In this document: positions 19,839 to 30,139 of the stretch, in pieces
Position numbering within the stretch: the stretch's first letter is position 1
How the letters are laid out: each line of letters opens with the position of its first letter
From: Mesostigma viride
Lineage: Eukaryota; Streptophyta; Mesostigmatophyceae; Mesostigmatales; Mesostigmataceae
DNA: 38,500 nt
Direction of reading: 5' to 3'
NCBI GenBank assembly: GCA_009746045.1
Contig: RPFO01000692.1
Location: 491,140 to 529,639, forward strand
Notes under the pieces: generated by a model
The model's input: the letters and a program-made list of their open reading frames with translations, nothing else
What the model was told of the DNA's origin: nothing
Database searches by the model: none
Position numbers and translations under genes: made by a program

Positions 19839-21281
19839 ATGGAAAGTCCCGTTACAGCCACAATGGAAAATCCCGTTGACATCGCGCAAAAACAGGAAAA
19901 GAGAAAGCGGCAAGTGGCCGAAGCAGTCCGCCGGTGGCGGTTGAAAAAGAGGGGGAAGAAGAGGGGGACGACTCAATGCATACGTAGTCAGGCGATGGAG
20001 GGTGGCAACGCCGCTCCCCCTATTCGTCAAGACAACGTCGGTGCGAGAAGCACCATAATGCCTGGGCGTGATGGGTTGCACGCTTTCCGGCCAGTGCCCG
20101 GGGCTGCGAGTGTCGCCCGCCCCACGGCTATCCCCGCCTGTGCTGCAGTTCGCCCCGTCAACCCCGCTGTGATGACTCGCGACGTTGCCGTGTCGCCACT
20201 TTGTTTGGCTACCATCCCAGATCCCCCGCTGGCACCCACCGGGGCATGCCATTCGGTGCACACCAAGGAAGCATTGCACAGCAAAGGACATACCGGCGTT
20301 GCACGTGCACAAGATGCTTCCAAGCGTCCGGACGCCTGCTGCGGTACACCGAATGCGTGGGAAGCAATGCAGGCCAGGCTGGCAGAGATGACCACCTGTG
20401 CAGAAACCCGGGACATTGTTGAGCGGGGCCTGATGCGGTACCCCCACGTGAGTTTGGGGAAGCGCTTAGGCGCCGGCCTCTTTGGGTCTGTGCACCTTGT
20501 CAAGTCCACTTTACCTGGCTTTGACCATCCTCTGGTCGTGAAAGTGGCAAAGATCCCGCGCGCCACAAACCTCGTGCACATACAGCAGGTAATTGTGGAT
20601 CTGAGTGCTGGAGTGGCCAGGGAAGCTGCTCTCATGACCATTGCGGGGCGTCGAGAGGGCACCTGTCCACGTGTCGCAGGATTGTGGGCCCCAGTTGAGA
20701 CTGTAGGTGGCATAGTCATGGAGATGGTGACGGGTGACTTGAAGGCTGCCCGTGATGCCTCCGAATACAACCGTCCCTTTGATGTGCGCACGCCTCCCAT
20801 CTTGGCGAAGTGCGCCAAAGTTTTATCCAATTTGCACTCGGTTGGAATCATTCATAACGATCTTAAGTGTGACAACTTTTTGTACAAGGTTGAGGAGGGC
20901 ACGGCGGAGCCAACCATCTACATTGGAGACCTGGGCCAGGCAACCAGAGTGAACGAGATGGCGCCCATGCGTGTGCCGGGGCAGTCCCGGTGGCACCCGG
21001 CCACGGTCTTGCATCCAAGTGCAAAGGCCTTGAGGGGAACGATACAAGCTCGGCCAGAGCACGATGTTTATGCTTTCTTGGTCATGGTGGACGACCTGTT
21101 CAGGAGGTCGCCCAAGTGCTTTGTCCGCAAGGCAACGGACCCAGTTCTGTGGGAGCTGTGTAGGAAGATTGCTTTTCGACAACAATACAAGCACGATATT
21201 GTGTTACCTGACATGGCCGGGCTGGCGGACATGTTCCACAAAGCCCGCATATTCGTGCCCGATGCTTACCCCAAGCAGTAA
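19839..21281 (+). CDS. protein kinase carried in the CACTA-like element
   Basis: 480 codons, starting at an ATG in good context (ACCACCATGG). The N-terminal third has a strongly basic, probably nuclear-targeting segment (KQEKRKRQ, then RRWRLKKRGKKRG; residues 18-43) and a low-complexity linker. The kinase domain runs from about residue 203 to 475. It has a glycine loop GAGLFGSV (211-218), Lys in VVKVAK (235), a C-helix Glu in REAAL (262), the catalytic loop IIHNDLKCDNFLY (Asp 341, Asn 346) and the metal-binding IGDLGQ (Asp 364). HRD is HND and DFG is DLG; both changes keep the catalytic Asp. All key residues are present, so an active Ser/Thr-type kinase is plausible. No introns are needed. 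It is divergent from the transposase and lies within the element, so it is a candidate captured or domesticated cargo gene. Confidence 0.88.
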   Translation: MESPVTATMENPVDIAQKQEKRKRQVAEAVRRWRLKKRGKKRGTTQCIRSQAMEGGNAAPPIRQDNVGARSTIMPGRDGLHAFRPVPGAASVARPTAIPACAAVRPVNPAVMTRDVAVSPLCLATIPDPPLAPTGACHSVHTKEALHSKGHTGVARAQDASKRPDACCGTPNAWEAMQARLAEMTTCAETRDIVERGLMRYPHVSLGKRLGAGLFGSVHLVKSTLPGFDHPLVVKVAKIPRATNLVHIQQVIVDLSAGVAREAALMTIAGRREGTCPRVAGLWAPVETVGGIVMEMVTGDLKAARDASEYNRPFDVRTPPILAKCAKVLSNLHSVGIIHNDLKCDNFLYKVEEGTAEPTIYIGDLGQATRVNEMAPMRVPGQSRWHPATVLHPSAKALRGTIQARPEHDVYAFLVMVDDLFRRSPKCFVRKATDPVLWELCRKIAFRQQYKHDIVLPDMAGLADMFHKARIFVPDAYPKQ

Positions 21282-21287
21282 CCGTGT

Positions 21288-21454
21288 TGCATCCCAAGTG
21301 CAAAGGCCTTGAGGGGAACGCTACAAGCTCAGCCAGGGCACGATGTTTATGCTTTCTTCGTCATGGTGGACGATCTGTTCAGGAGGTCGCCCAAGTGCTT
21401 TGTCCGCAAGTCAACAGACCCACTTCTCCATGAGGTGTGTAGAAAGATTGCTTA
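21288..21454 (+). pseudogene. duplicated 3' fragment of the kinase gene
   Basis: Repeats 21,010-21,175 of the kinase with about a dozen differences (same blocks AGTGCAAAGGCCTTGAGGGG and GTTCAGGAGGTCGCCCAAG). It starts only a few bases after the kinase stop codon. It covers the C-lobe part around DVYAF and ends in unrelated sequence. It cannot encode a kinase on its own. It may act as 3' untranslated sequence or be debris of a tandem duplication. Confidence 0.9.
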
Positions 21455-22550
21455 CATCTGTACAGTATGATTACCCCATATTCATCTTAAGTGGAAGGAC
21501 ATATGCTACTCGTGCATGTGGTGTGTGCCCGAGTAGGTGGCAGTTTACATTCCCCCACCTGCAGGAAGTAGCCCAGAGTGTATTAAAAGCCATATGCCCC
21601 TTCTCAGGGCTATGGGGTACATATTCTCCCAGCGGAGTTATGTTACTAATTAATTAATCACACGTTCATGGCAGGGGCGAGACACATAAGTTATTATTTT
21701 TTTTTATAATTCATCCATGTACACGTACAACGAGGGAGCTAGCACCCTACCTTGTATCACTGCCTCCCTGTTCTTACGTGCAGGGCCAAGACGTGGACCC
21801 TCACCGCCAACCTTGCCAACTTCTACCCCATGCCATGCATTGAGCTAGCTGAATGCACTTTGGCAATGTTCACAAGTTTCTGGCGTTGTGGCAGTTGGTG
21901 ATTTCCAACTGGCTGCAACATCTTAAGGCTCCATTCATTGTCAATGGTATGCTGGCCAAGCCAGAGATATTGAGTAAGTCAGGACAAGGCCAAGAGGGCC
22001 CAGGTCATCAAGGACTTACCCCCCCCTAGCTGCATTGGGGAAGGAGCGTGTTTGCAAACATGGGAGGCATGCTAGACAATTAGATCGCTAGGGTCGCCAG
22101 CACCATAGATATACCATACGACTGTTTGCGTCGGCCTGCCTGTATAGATAGCTTACACCGGTATAGGATTGCGTGCACCCATCCCTCCATCCACACCTTG
22201 GGGTTAATGCTCCGTGACTCCCGGCCCAACGGGAGCACGAGTTTAATTAATTCATTAATTAATTGGGTCACTTTCGTAAATCAGTGCATGCATGTACGTC
22301 CTGGCTATTATCAGAACACTTGCCCACGCTCCTTAGTATCATATGCTCACATGGGTCTTATTGCACCCACACAACTTATTGGTCCGGATTATCACGAGAT
22401 CTTGTGGACAGCATGTGCTGGCAGTAAATTGCATTAAATTAGAATATGACTCCGTTGGGACATCATGTAGCACGTATTCGCTAGCATGCTGATGGGTGGG
22501 CGTGAGCGAAGCCACGAAACCTAACTAAGCTAACTCTAAGCTAATCTAAA
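21455..22550. other. non-coding interval between kinase and transposase, with dispersed repeats
   Basis: Contains copies of the dispersed family seen at 7756-8756 (21,530-21,660 plus; about 22,440-22,490 minus) and a hairpin, CTCCCGGCCCAACGGGAG, near 22,217. No supported gene. Confidence 0.6.
21530..21660 (+). repeat. dispersed repeat family, copy 4
   Basis: Carries CCACCTGCAGGAAGTAGCCC, GCCATATGCCCC, TCTCCCAGCGGAGTTATGTTAC and a following TTAATTAATTAA, matching the copies at 7756 and 8181. Its presence inside the CACTA-like element shows that this family moved or was copied into the transposon. Confidence 0.8.
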
Positions 22551-22553
22551 AAA

Positions 22554-22745
22554 TCAGGGCTCACTCAACATCAGCACCGCGCCACTTCCTCCTGGGGTGG
22601 GGTGGGGGGGCTTGCCCACGGGCGCTGACGTGTGGGCCTGGACAATGGTCTGCCACCTCATCCTGTCCTGCATGGCAGTCCAAGCAAGAGCGAGGGAGGA
22701 AATGTGTTGTTCAACCAGGGCTGGGACCACTAGGTCGGCTGCCTG
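22554..22745 (-). CDS. possible additional 3' exon downstream of the transposase
   Basis: An open frame of about 62 codons follows a good acceptor (TTCTTCACTTACAG). It starts AADLVVPALVEQHISSLALA and ends at a stop near 22,554. The frame does not join in phase to the end of the preceding exon (22,805) with any donor I can see. It may belong to an alternative transcript or to none. Confidence 0.25.
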   Translation of the reverse strand, partial: QAADLVVPALVEQHISSLALAWTAMQDRMRWQTIVQAHTSAPVGKPPHPTPGGSGAVLMLSEP

Positions 22746-22804
22746 TAAGTGAAGAAACAATCCACATGACTTGTCCTCGCCTGCATGTCATGCAAGTTCT
22801 TACA

Positions 22805-25800
22805 TCACATCTTGTAGCCACCATGACGAACCAGCAGACCCTGTTGACGACGAGACTTGAAGAAAGGAGGCGTGTCCCGGTCACAGTCATCAAGGCCGTA
22901 CACCCGGTTCCCTGCGTTATGGATCAGTTCCCTGTTTCCTTCCTTCTTGCGATCCCCCTTTCTCATGGGGATTGCAGATGTGGTGCACCTGGGGTCGTGG
23001 ACAGTCCCGTTGCATTGGTGGACCATCGTCACAGCAGCCGTGACACGATAAATAGGGAAGAGTTCACCGGCTACCGGTTCGGCAGCCTTCTCGAACAAGG
23101 GCAGCTGCTGGCGTCTGCTAAACTTGCCCAGTTCTTCGTACCACGTGGGCACGATCCACAAATAGGATTTGCCATCATTCCCTTCCACTGACACTACAGC
23201 TGTGACTTCACATATCCAATGCTCTCCAGCGTCATCAGCAAGCACGTACCGACGCGGATCCTCCGCGGCACCGACTCTGTAGTCCTGCGGCCTGTAAGCA
23301 TAAGTATGCCCCACCGCCACGGTCGCCTTGTATGTGACTGCCTTGCGCCATAGCCGCACACCCGGGTCTTCAACTCATTCCACGTCTCCGCCGCCTCGGG
23401 AAAATACTCCTTGAAGCGATGCAAGACAATAGCCGGCGTCAAACCATGCTGCACGTGCTCCCACTCGATGACCCCATCAGTACCGTTGCGTGTGCTGCGG
23501 ATCAGAAGCTTGGGGATGCCGCCAAAACATGTCCTTACCCGTCCCCCAGCACGTCCCTCGGTGTGTTCAACTGTAGGGTACGCAGCCCCGTCCGCCAATG
23601 CCACCCCCAGTGTAGCCGTGCCGCTTTGGCCGGAGAGCCAGTCCTCATGCACACCTCCACTCTTGAACAAGTACTTGGCAGCTGGGCTTGATAGCAGTGC
23701 TTCACGCGCCTGTGGAGTCAAGAACTTCTCTGGGTCCTCGAGCCCCTTGAGTATATTATCCAACGCGTGCTGCCTCTCCCCTGCGAAAACAGCGATGCAT
23801 GGTGAACGGGGCGATGTATCAATCCTTGCAAACAGTACATGCAGTGAGCTAGGCTCATTGATTCCTGAACTTAGTGCACGTTGCCCCAGGACACTCACCT
23901 CGTAACCTCCTCATGGTGCCTTACAATATGCATAACGTGTACAGGGTGGGCTGTCATGCAGTGGGCCAGGTTTGGGATCGCCACCTTGCATGTATGCCCT
24001 GGAACACACCCGATAGAGGTGGGCCACGGGGGCCATTCTGACATCCAAAATCACACATCCCAACCCCAAACCCTAACCTATTTTAAACCCTAAGCACAGC
24101 CCGGCCCTTATGCATGTACATGTCCACGGTACTAACTCGGCTGGAAGCTTGCGTTGCACATGAAAATAGCAGCAGGCTGGTAATAATCCTTACATTTCAG
24201 CAGCAACCATTTGTCAGCATCTAGGATATGGCGGGCGTTGACGCTTCTCATCAGGTCCCCAATCATGCCGTGATCCCTCTCAAACGCATGGCCGTCCATA
24301 TCCCAGAGCCTGCCCACGTCCTTGGTCTGGTGCGCCACATGGAGCCCCATATGACAGTTGGCTGTGGCAGCGTTGTGGCCTCGCTCGTTTGCAGTCTTCC
24401 CCCTCTGTGCAACCACGCCAGCATTGGCGTACTTTCCACGAGGCCATAGGGCATTGAAACGTTTCAGGAACTGCGATACACCTTGTCGGCATTGTCAGCA
24501 TGCGTCGGGGAAGTGTACTCGCTCAGTACCATCTCCGTCCACTGCGATGAAAGCAAACATGAGCAGCATTACATTGAAAGCACGTTTCCAGCCAGTCACG
24601 TTTACAATGCGATTATATATATATTTTTGACTCATGGGGCTTGTAGATAAAAACCTAAAACAGCTCACACATCATGAAGTGACATGTCTATGCAAGTGCA
24701 CATGATGTAGCATACGGGGAATGTTAGGTTGGCAAGGTCTTACCACGCAAAGGTCCCGCACCATTTGAGCAGTGCCTCGAACGCGCTGGGGAGGCCGTGC
24801 GTTAGGTTCTTTGGCAGACTCCCGCACTCGAAGAATCCATTCCATGGCATGTGGTACCATCGGCAGGCACTGCAGGAACTGCATGGCCTTGAAGAAAGGG
24901 TATCGGGTGAACGGGTTCTTGGGCAATGCGGCCCTTCCGCTGGTGGTGGGCCACGCTCTCGCATATGCATCACATTCCCGGATCTCATCGGATTTCAGGA
25001 GCCGGGTGCAGATGAAAATGAACACGGTTTTGATGATCCCCAAGCACAGCAAGTGAAAGATCTCAATGGGAAACCGTCGAAACCTGTCCCAGTGCCTGAG
25101 ACCCTGCCATACGGAGGGACGGCTGTGCTTAATACCGTGCTCCGCCTCCGCCTCCTTCGCGAGCTTGGCCCTGGAAAACGCAATGTGTGGGATGGAAGGC
25201 ACAAAGTTTCACAATCGGGATACGTCAAAGCATGCAGACCTTGTGGAATGGTCTACGAAAGCTTGGCAGATATCCGAACCACCACGGCAGACCTTATGCT
25301 ACAGACCATCTGTGCACGGTCAGACCTTGTTGCTGCCACACACACAATTGATGACTGCACACAGGGCGGCGTTGCTTTCCTCCCGCTGGACCTGGGTACC
25401 ATCCGCCATGCATGCATGGTGCGGTGTGAATGGGTCTACATAAGACTGGTAGATGCAACGTGGGGTGCTACCAGACCAATTGTGTTATATAGCATGGAGT
25501 TCATGTAGGGTTAACTTACTTCTCACGAGCCGTCAGTCCCTCACGCTCCATGGTTGCGCACACAGCTCGGTGGCCCTCCTCCGTACGCAGCTCAAGCACC
25601 ACTTCGGTGTGCCCCCAGAACTCGGAGTGGAGAGTACAAAAGCCGCAGCCATGATTGCTGCCAGACGCCATGAGCCCCATCTCTGCAAACCGCGCCCCGG
25701 AATCTAGCAGCCAAAAAAAGGGTACTCTGACCTCCATCCACGACACAACACCGGTCAGAGGGTCTGCCATTTCCATGGCCACCCCTTGCTGCAGTGGGCG

Positions 25801-27258
25801 GATCTCGTTATCCAGCAGCCACTTGTTGAAGGCATCCGCATCCACATGCTTTGGCCTCAGCGTGACCACGTGATTGCGGGCAGCCGATCGATCCAGCGTT
25901 AGGATCCTGAACTGATACGACACCACATCGGCATCCGTATTGTCAGTGATCTTGAAGCTATCCATCCAAAGCACGATTGGGATCACAACGACGGGCAAGC
26001 CCAGCCGCGGGCGGGCCTGACACTTGCGGAGGGGGCCCTTCTGCCAGTCCCTGAAATCACCTATGGGCTGCATCAAAGGGTGGCCATGGGGATCCCTTAG
26101 ATCATTCCCATCAGCATCTGTTTCCACGATGCCCCCGGTCGTGACTCCGTATGTCCGTGACAAGAAGTAGTCGTGTTTCCCAACTGTGCCCTCTTGCTCC
26201 ATTTCCGCGAAGTCTTCTTCAGAGTGAACCCTGATATGGCGCTTGTAGGTCCCTGCCTCCACCAATTCCGTCCAGTTGCATGCAAATAGCTCCTTCTCAT
26301 GAAACCCGGGGCTTCCCCTTTTCAGGTGCGTGTGTCGCCACTTGTTGGCATACAAGTACTGCACCTCGAAGAGCACCTTGACAGAATCCGAGAGCTTGTC
26401 GTCACGCTGGTACAGGACGCCGGTCAGCCTCACCGGGGCCCCATAAGGCTTGCCTTTGTTCACACCGTCCTCAGTCACCGAGACCTCGAGGAAGTCACCG
26501 ACCGTGAACGTCTGGCCGGATAGCGCTATCCCACGAAGGCGGCACAGAGGATGGTCGTGGAAGAAGGTACTCATGTGGAAACCTGTGCGCCGGCCATCCG
26601 CAAGCACCTCGGGCCGCACATGCAGGTGGCGCGTGACATTGTGCTGGCGTAGCAGATGTTGAAGCCGGGTCTTGATGCTGCACGTGTGGGCGACAGAGCC
26701 GTTAGGGAGTTCAATTCGCGTGACATGGTGCGTTGGGAGCTCCTTTTCCACCTTCCTGACCACAGGGAGCGTGAGCCGGTCGGCATCTTCCGATCGGTAC
26801 TTGGGGTCTTGTCTCATGGCAGTTCTGCACAGCACGCCTTCGTCAGTCCGAGAATCGATTCGCTTATGGTATGCAAACTCCAGAAACTCCGAGTGCGACC
26901 GAAAGATCCCGTACCCAGTCTCATTTCCCTGGCCGTCTGTTGGGGCCGAAGGCACTGAGCATGGATCAGGAGCTGCCACCGTCATGCGCCCGTCTATTTT
27001 CCCCCCTGGACAATGGCTAAGTCTCCGTTGCACGGCGGGCTCCTCAACGGAGTCAGCACTATTCCCGCCGTCGCCTCCATCCCCTGATTCAGTTGCATCC
27101 ACTTCATCTGACCCAGCGTCGCGCGACAGAGCCCTCCCAGCGTCAACATCATCACCAAGTGCAGCGTTATCCACCAACTCGTCCTCAACGTCCTCATCGC
27201 AGTTGTTGATGCCAATGACGGTGTGAGCCACGGCGATGTCTTGACGCTTTTTTTCTTG
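22805..27258 (-). CDS. Tnp2-like CACTA transposase, five exons
   Basis: Exons on the minus strand: 27,258-25,520; 25,170-24,744; 24,541-24,194; 23,998-23,899; 23,824-22,805. Each border is GT-AG and the phases agree across every junction, which strongly supports the model. Exon 1 starts at an acceptor, so the true start codon lies in an upstream exon not resolved here. Candidate catalytic acids: Asp in VLWMDSFKITDN (codon 25,960-25,962), Asp in FFWLLDSGARFAE (about 25,704), Glu in HAFERDHG (24,279-24,281). NHGCGFC and FPIEIFHLLCLGIIKTVF are typical of the Tnp2/Transposase_21 group. A reading-frame break lies near 24,475 and another near 23,362, each one base. Total about 1,200 codons. The enzyme would cut and join the CACTA ends. 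Other DDE families with similar cores are a weaker alternative. Confidence 0.68.
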
Positions 27259-27419
27259 CTGAAGAGATACCGGTGCGGCATTTGTAATCGCTTCCTTCGA
27301 CGGGAATAATTAGGCACCCTGAAACCGTCCCGGTGGAGGGTCGTCCGTGCCTTTCATCATAAGGCTCAAAGACACCGACGACCAGCCATGCAGCTAAAGC
27401 CACTGTTTGAGTTCCTGTG

Positions 27420-27600
27420 CCGAGGGTCCTCCACTCCCTTGAGTATCCTAGTATCCAGCGTGTAGTTCTTCTTGCCTGCGTTAATTGGGCAATGAACGGT
27501 AATTCAACAAGGCGAACCCTAAACATTAATTCCATGCATTCGGCCTGGCCAAGTTTTGCGCTGTGCCGCCGCCACTTCACGAACCACGGTAATGACGTTT
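27420..27600 (-). CDS. possible upstream exon of the transposase
   Basis: Upstream of exon 1 the minus strand has an acceptor-like TTAACGCAG followed by a short, coding-looking frame (GKKNYTLDTRILKGVEDPRH). An overlapping frame contains ATG 27,580. No donor in the correct phase for exon 1 could be fixed, so this is only a pointer to where the start may lie. Confidence 0.2.
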
Positions 27601-27719
27601 ATATAATATAAGCCCTAACCTACTGTGATATAATGAAGTTGGTGTCACGTGAGCACAGGACCTTCAATTGCTATTCTCCAAGTGGCAGGGATTATTAGGA
27701 CTATCTACTCCACACTAAG

Positions 27720-28043
27720 CTATGTACTCGAGTCATGACGCGGTGAGACACGCCCGTATTACATAGGAAGGAGTGACTATGTACTCCGGACTATGTACTC
27801 CAAGAGTACATAGTCCGGAGTGACTATGTACTCCAAGAGTACATAGTCCGGAGTACATATGATCCGGGATTTCCGAATAGGGGACTGCCGACGCGGTGAG
27901 ACACGCCCGTATTACATAGGAAGGAGTGACTATTTACTCCACACTATGTACTCCAAGAGTACATAGGGTGGCACACTATGTACTCCAAGAGTACATAGTG
28001 TCTCCAATGCAGCAGCACTCCGCTATGTACTCGACTCATGACG
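27720..28043. repeat. direct repeat flanking the right arm
   Basis: CTATGTACTCGAGTCATGAC at 27,720 recurs at 28,023 with one mismatch (GACTC for GAGTC), the match extending one further base (G) in both. The two copies bracket the right-arm block almost exactly. Confidence 0.8.
27741..28000 (-). repeat. right arm of the CACTA-like element
   Basis: Inverted copy of the left-arm unit. It includes the complement of CTTCCTATGTAATACGGGCG twice, CCGGGATTTCCGAATAGGGG once, and four palindromes at about 27,785, 27,824, 27,942 and 27,973, with the spacer reading CAA. It ends in TAGTG at 28,000. Confidence 0.88.
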
Positions 28044-28224
28044 ACTGCCCGAAGCAGCTCCTCTGCGAGTGAGCCACGTGGACCGGGGCCGACGCGTCGC
28101 CTTGATTTTTGAATTTCCGAACGCGCCAGCTGCGTTACATTTTGCACGAGCGCACGCTTGAAAGCCTCACCAGTGCCCAGAACGCAGCACCAGTGCAGAA
28201 CGCAACAAAGCAGCGGAAGTGAAT

Positions 28225-29791
28225 ATGGGAAAGCGCCGGAATGACATGGCGGCCGCAAAGGGTGCAGCCACAACAAAGGGCATGGTCTCGGCACGCGATG
28301 CCACAGCGAGAAAGAAGGCCAGGCGGGCCGACGTGGAAAAGGACGACCACTGGGGGAAGCAGGAGGCGGAGAACCTGGAGTCGGAGGAGGACTTACAAAC
28401 CTCCTCCGACGAGGACGACCAGGACGACGACTATGACGACGATGAGTTGGACACCACGCCTCAGAAGGGTAGGCAGGACAAGGGCTCGGGCAGCAAGGGG
28501 AAGACTAGGAAAGCTGAGGCAGGCAGCGGGGGCGCTACTCGTAGCAGGCTGGACCCTAGCGGGACAGCCGCGGACGTCCGCCAACTCAAGAGCGACATGG
28601 AGAAACAGAAAGAAATGACCTCCAAGATGTATGAGATGCTTCAACAGTTACTGGACCAGGGTCGGCAGCCCCGGTCGCAGGAGGCCACGCCCACGCAGCC
28701 GACCCGGCTTTCCAGTGCCTCAGGTCCTGAGGGGAGCCCGGCGAGCGACGCTCGCGGCTCGATCGACGCTGGCTTCGTTCCAGTCTTCGAATGGGTAAAC
28801 CCCTCTGCTGTATTAGGGGAACCCTTTAAAGTGCATCATGCGATTTTTCTACGCGTCGTTTGCATTCCGTATGGTTCTCCTTGGAGTTGTTTGGGGTGAT
28901 TATGATCTACGAAATGCAAATGCAATCAACAGTACTTGTCACGTGTGTCGTTGCAATTCTGGTTGTGTGTTTTGTTTGGGTCTCGCAGTGGAAAAAGAAG
29001 GAGATCCAGGCTGCGTTTGACGACATGGATGGCCACTTTCTCACCCCTGAGGCCATGGACCAGGAGGATGACGGGGGGCTGTGGAAGAAGTATGTTGCCA
29101 TCGTGGCGGACGTGGCCATCCAGAACAAGTACATGCCAGCGGGCAGGAGGGAGGCCGCCGCCAAGCACGCAGCATCGGCGATGCGATGCCACCTGACATC
29201 GGGGAGGTCCAATGCCAAGAAGCAGATTCGAAAGATGACGCTAGACAACAAGAAGTACGTTGAGGCGGCGGCAGCGCCAGCCGGCGACATCCGCTCCAAG
29301 GGGCGTAAACGCCTGGTGTATGACGTAAGTGTATGACTTATGGGGTCACTTTAATGCTCAACTAGGTTTAATGGGTGGTGGCCTGTCGAGGAACGTGTGG
29401 TCTAAAAACGATATGGTAAAGCCTTGCTGTTCTTCCTTGTGCCCTTTGCAACATCATGCATTATATATCCATGATGTCGTATGCATTACATTCTACACTT
29501 GCTCACTGTCATGTATGTGTGTACGCTTGCAATTGGACTTGCTCGTGGTGTCAATGCGCAGTTCCTCCTTCGCAAGTTCAAGCACTGGAACGTGGACACG
29601 ATGAAGCAGCGAAAGGTCCTGATTGACCATGTCGGCCTTGTGGTAGACTCCGTGTGGGAAGCTGAGGCTGACATGAGGGCCAAATCAGCTAGCGGCCTCG
29701 TGGCGAGGAAGTTTCTGACCACCGCTGACGCAGCAAGTTCGATGCAGACCTGGACGACCTCATTGAGGAGGAAGCACTGGACGAGTGCTGA
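28225..29791 (+). CDS. three-exon gene for an acidic coiled-coil protein, function unknown
   Basis: Exons 28,225-28,794 (190 codons), 28,989-29,324 (112 codons) and 29,562-29,791. Donors are GTAAAC and GTAAGT, acceptors TCTCGCAG and ATGCGCAG, and all junctions are phase 0. Exon 1 starts MGKRRNDMAAAKG, has a basic KKARR segment, an acidic run (SSDEDDQDDDYDDDELD), and a helix likely to coil (DVRQLKSDMEKQKEMTSKMY). Exon 2 is rich in Lys, Ala and Met. Exon 3 ends either in an acidic tail (DADLDDLIEEEALDEC, stop 29,789-29,791) after a one-base frame change near 29,735, or in the unshifted frame at 29,804. The composition suggests a nuclear, nucleic-acid-linked protein. An AATAAA lies near 30,069. 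Family not recognised. It starts 225 bp outside the transposon's right end. Confidence 0.62.
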
Positions 29792-30068
29792 TAAATGGCA
29801 TTAGCGGAAGACAATAATGACTATCCACAACTTGTGCACGGTATACAATGGCATCAGGCCATGCCTTGGCTGGACCCCAAGTCCAGGCTTACCACCAGCT
29901 GGTAATGTTACGCTAGGTGGAACCTTGTATTATGGCAGGACCTTGAAGACATTGATGATGATACTGCCTTTGAATACTCTGTGTTTTTCTGATGTGAGCC
30001 AATGATGCTATGTGTTTTATCATGGTGGGCCGCACCTTGTCTTTTACACTTACACTTATGGTTCTCTG

Positions 30069-30074
30069 AATAAA
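30069..30074 (+). terminator. candidate polyadenylation signal AATAAA
   Basis: CTGAATAAATTATTTT about 280 bp after the stop codon of the 28,225 gene, in an AT-rich stretch. Plausible as its 3' end signal; algae also use other signals. Confidence 0.4.
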
Positions 30075-30139
30075 TTATTTTAATATCATATGTATGTGCA
30101 TAATAAATTGTTAGAGACTGTCTACATCAAATCCTGCAT

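Larger units (their letters stand above)
10346..28000 (-). mobile_element. CACTA/EnSpm-like DNA transposon with kinase cargo, interrupted by an LTR element
   Basis: The left end begins CACTATGTACTC and the right end is its reverse complement, ending in TAGTG, the hallmark of CACTA elements. Both arms are arrays of a palindromic motif: CTATGTACTC, a 3-base spacer, then the reverse complement. The spacer reads TTG in the left arm and CAA in the right arm, so the arms are inverted. A minus-strand Tnp2-like transposase and a plus-strand protein kinase gene lie between. About 9.2 kb belongs to this element and 8.5 kb to the nested retrotransposon. No convincing 3-bp target duplication is visible (AGG on the left, TCT on the right). 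A short inverted similarity (GCATTGGAG) continues outside the CACTA ends, so the true ends may be slightly further out. Confidence 0.62.

Noticed and set aside
24060-24100. Telomere-like CCCTAAACCC-type sequence
   Set aside because: Only a few imperfect units, within an intron of the transposase model; too short for an interstitial telomere array.
24729-25508. 259-codon plus-strand ORF overlapping the transposase
   Set aside because: Opposite strand of exon 2 and its intron, whose minus-strand reading has consistent splice phases and family motifs.
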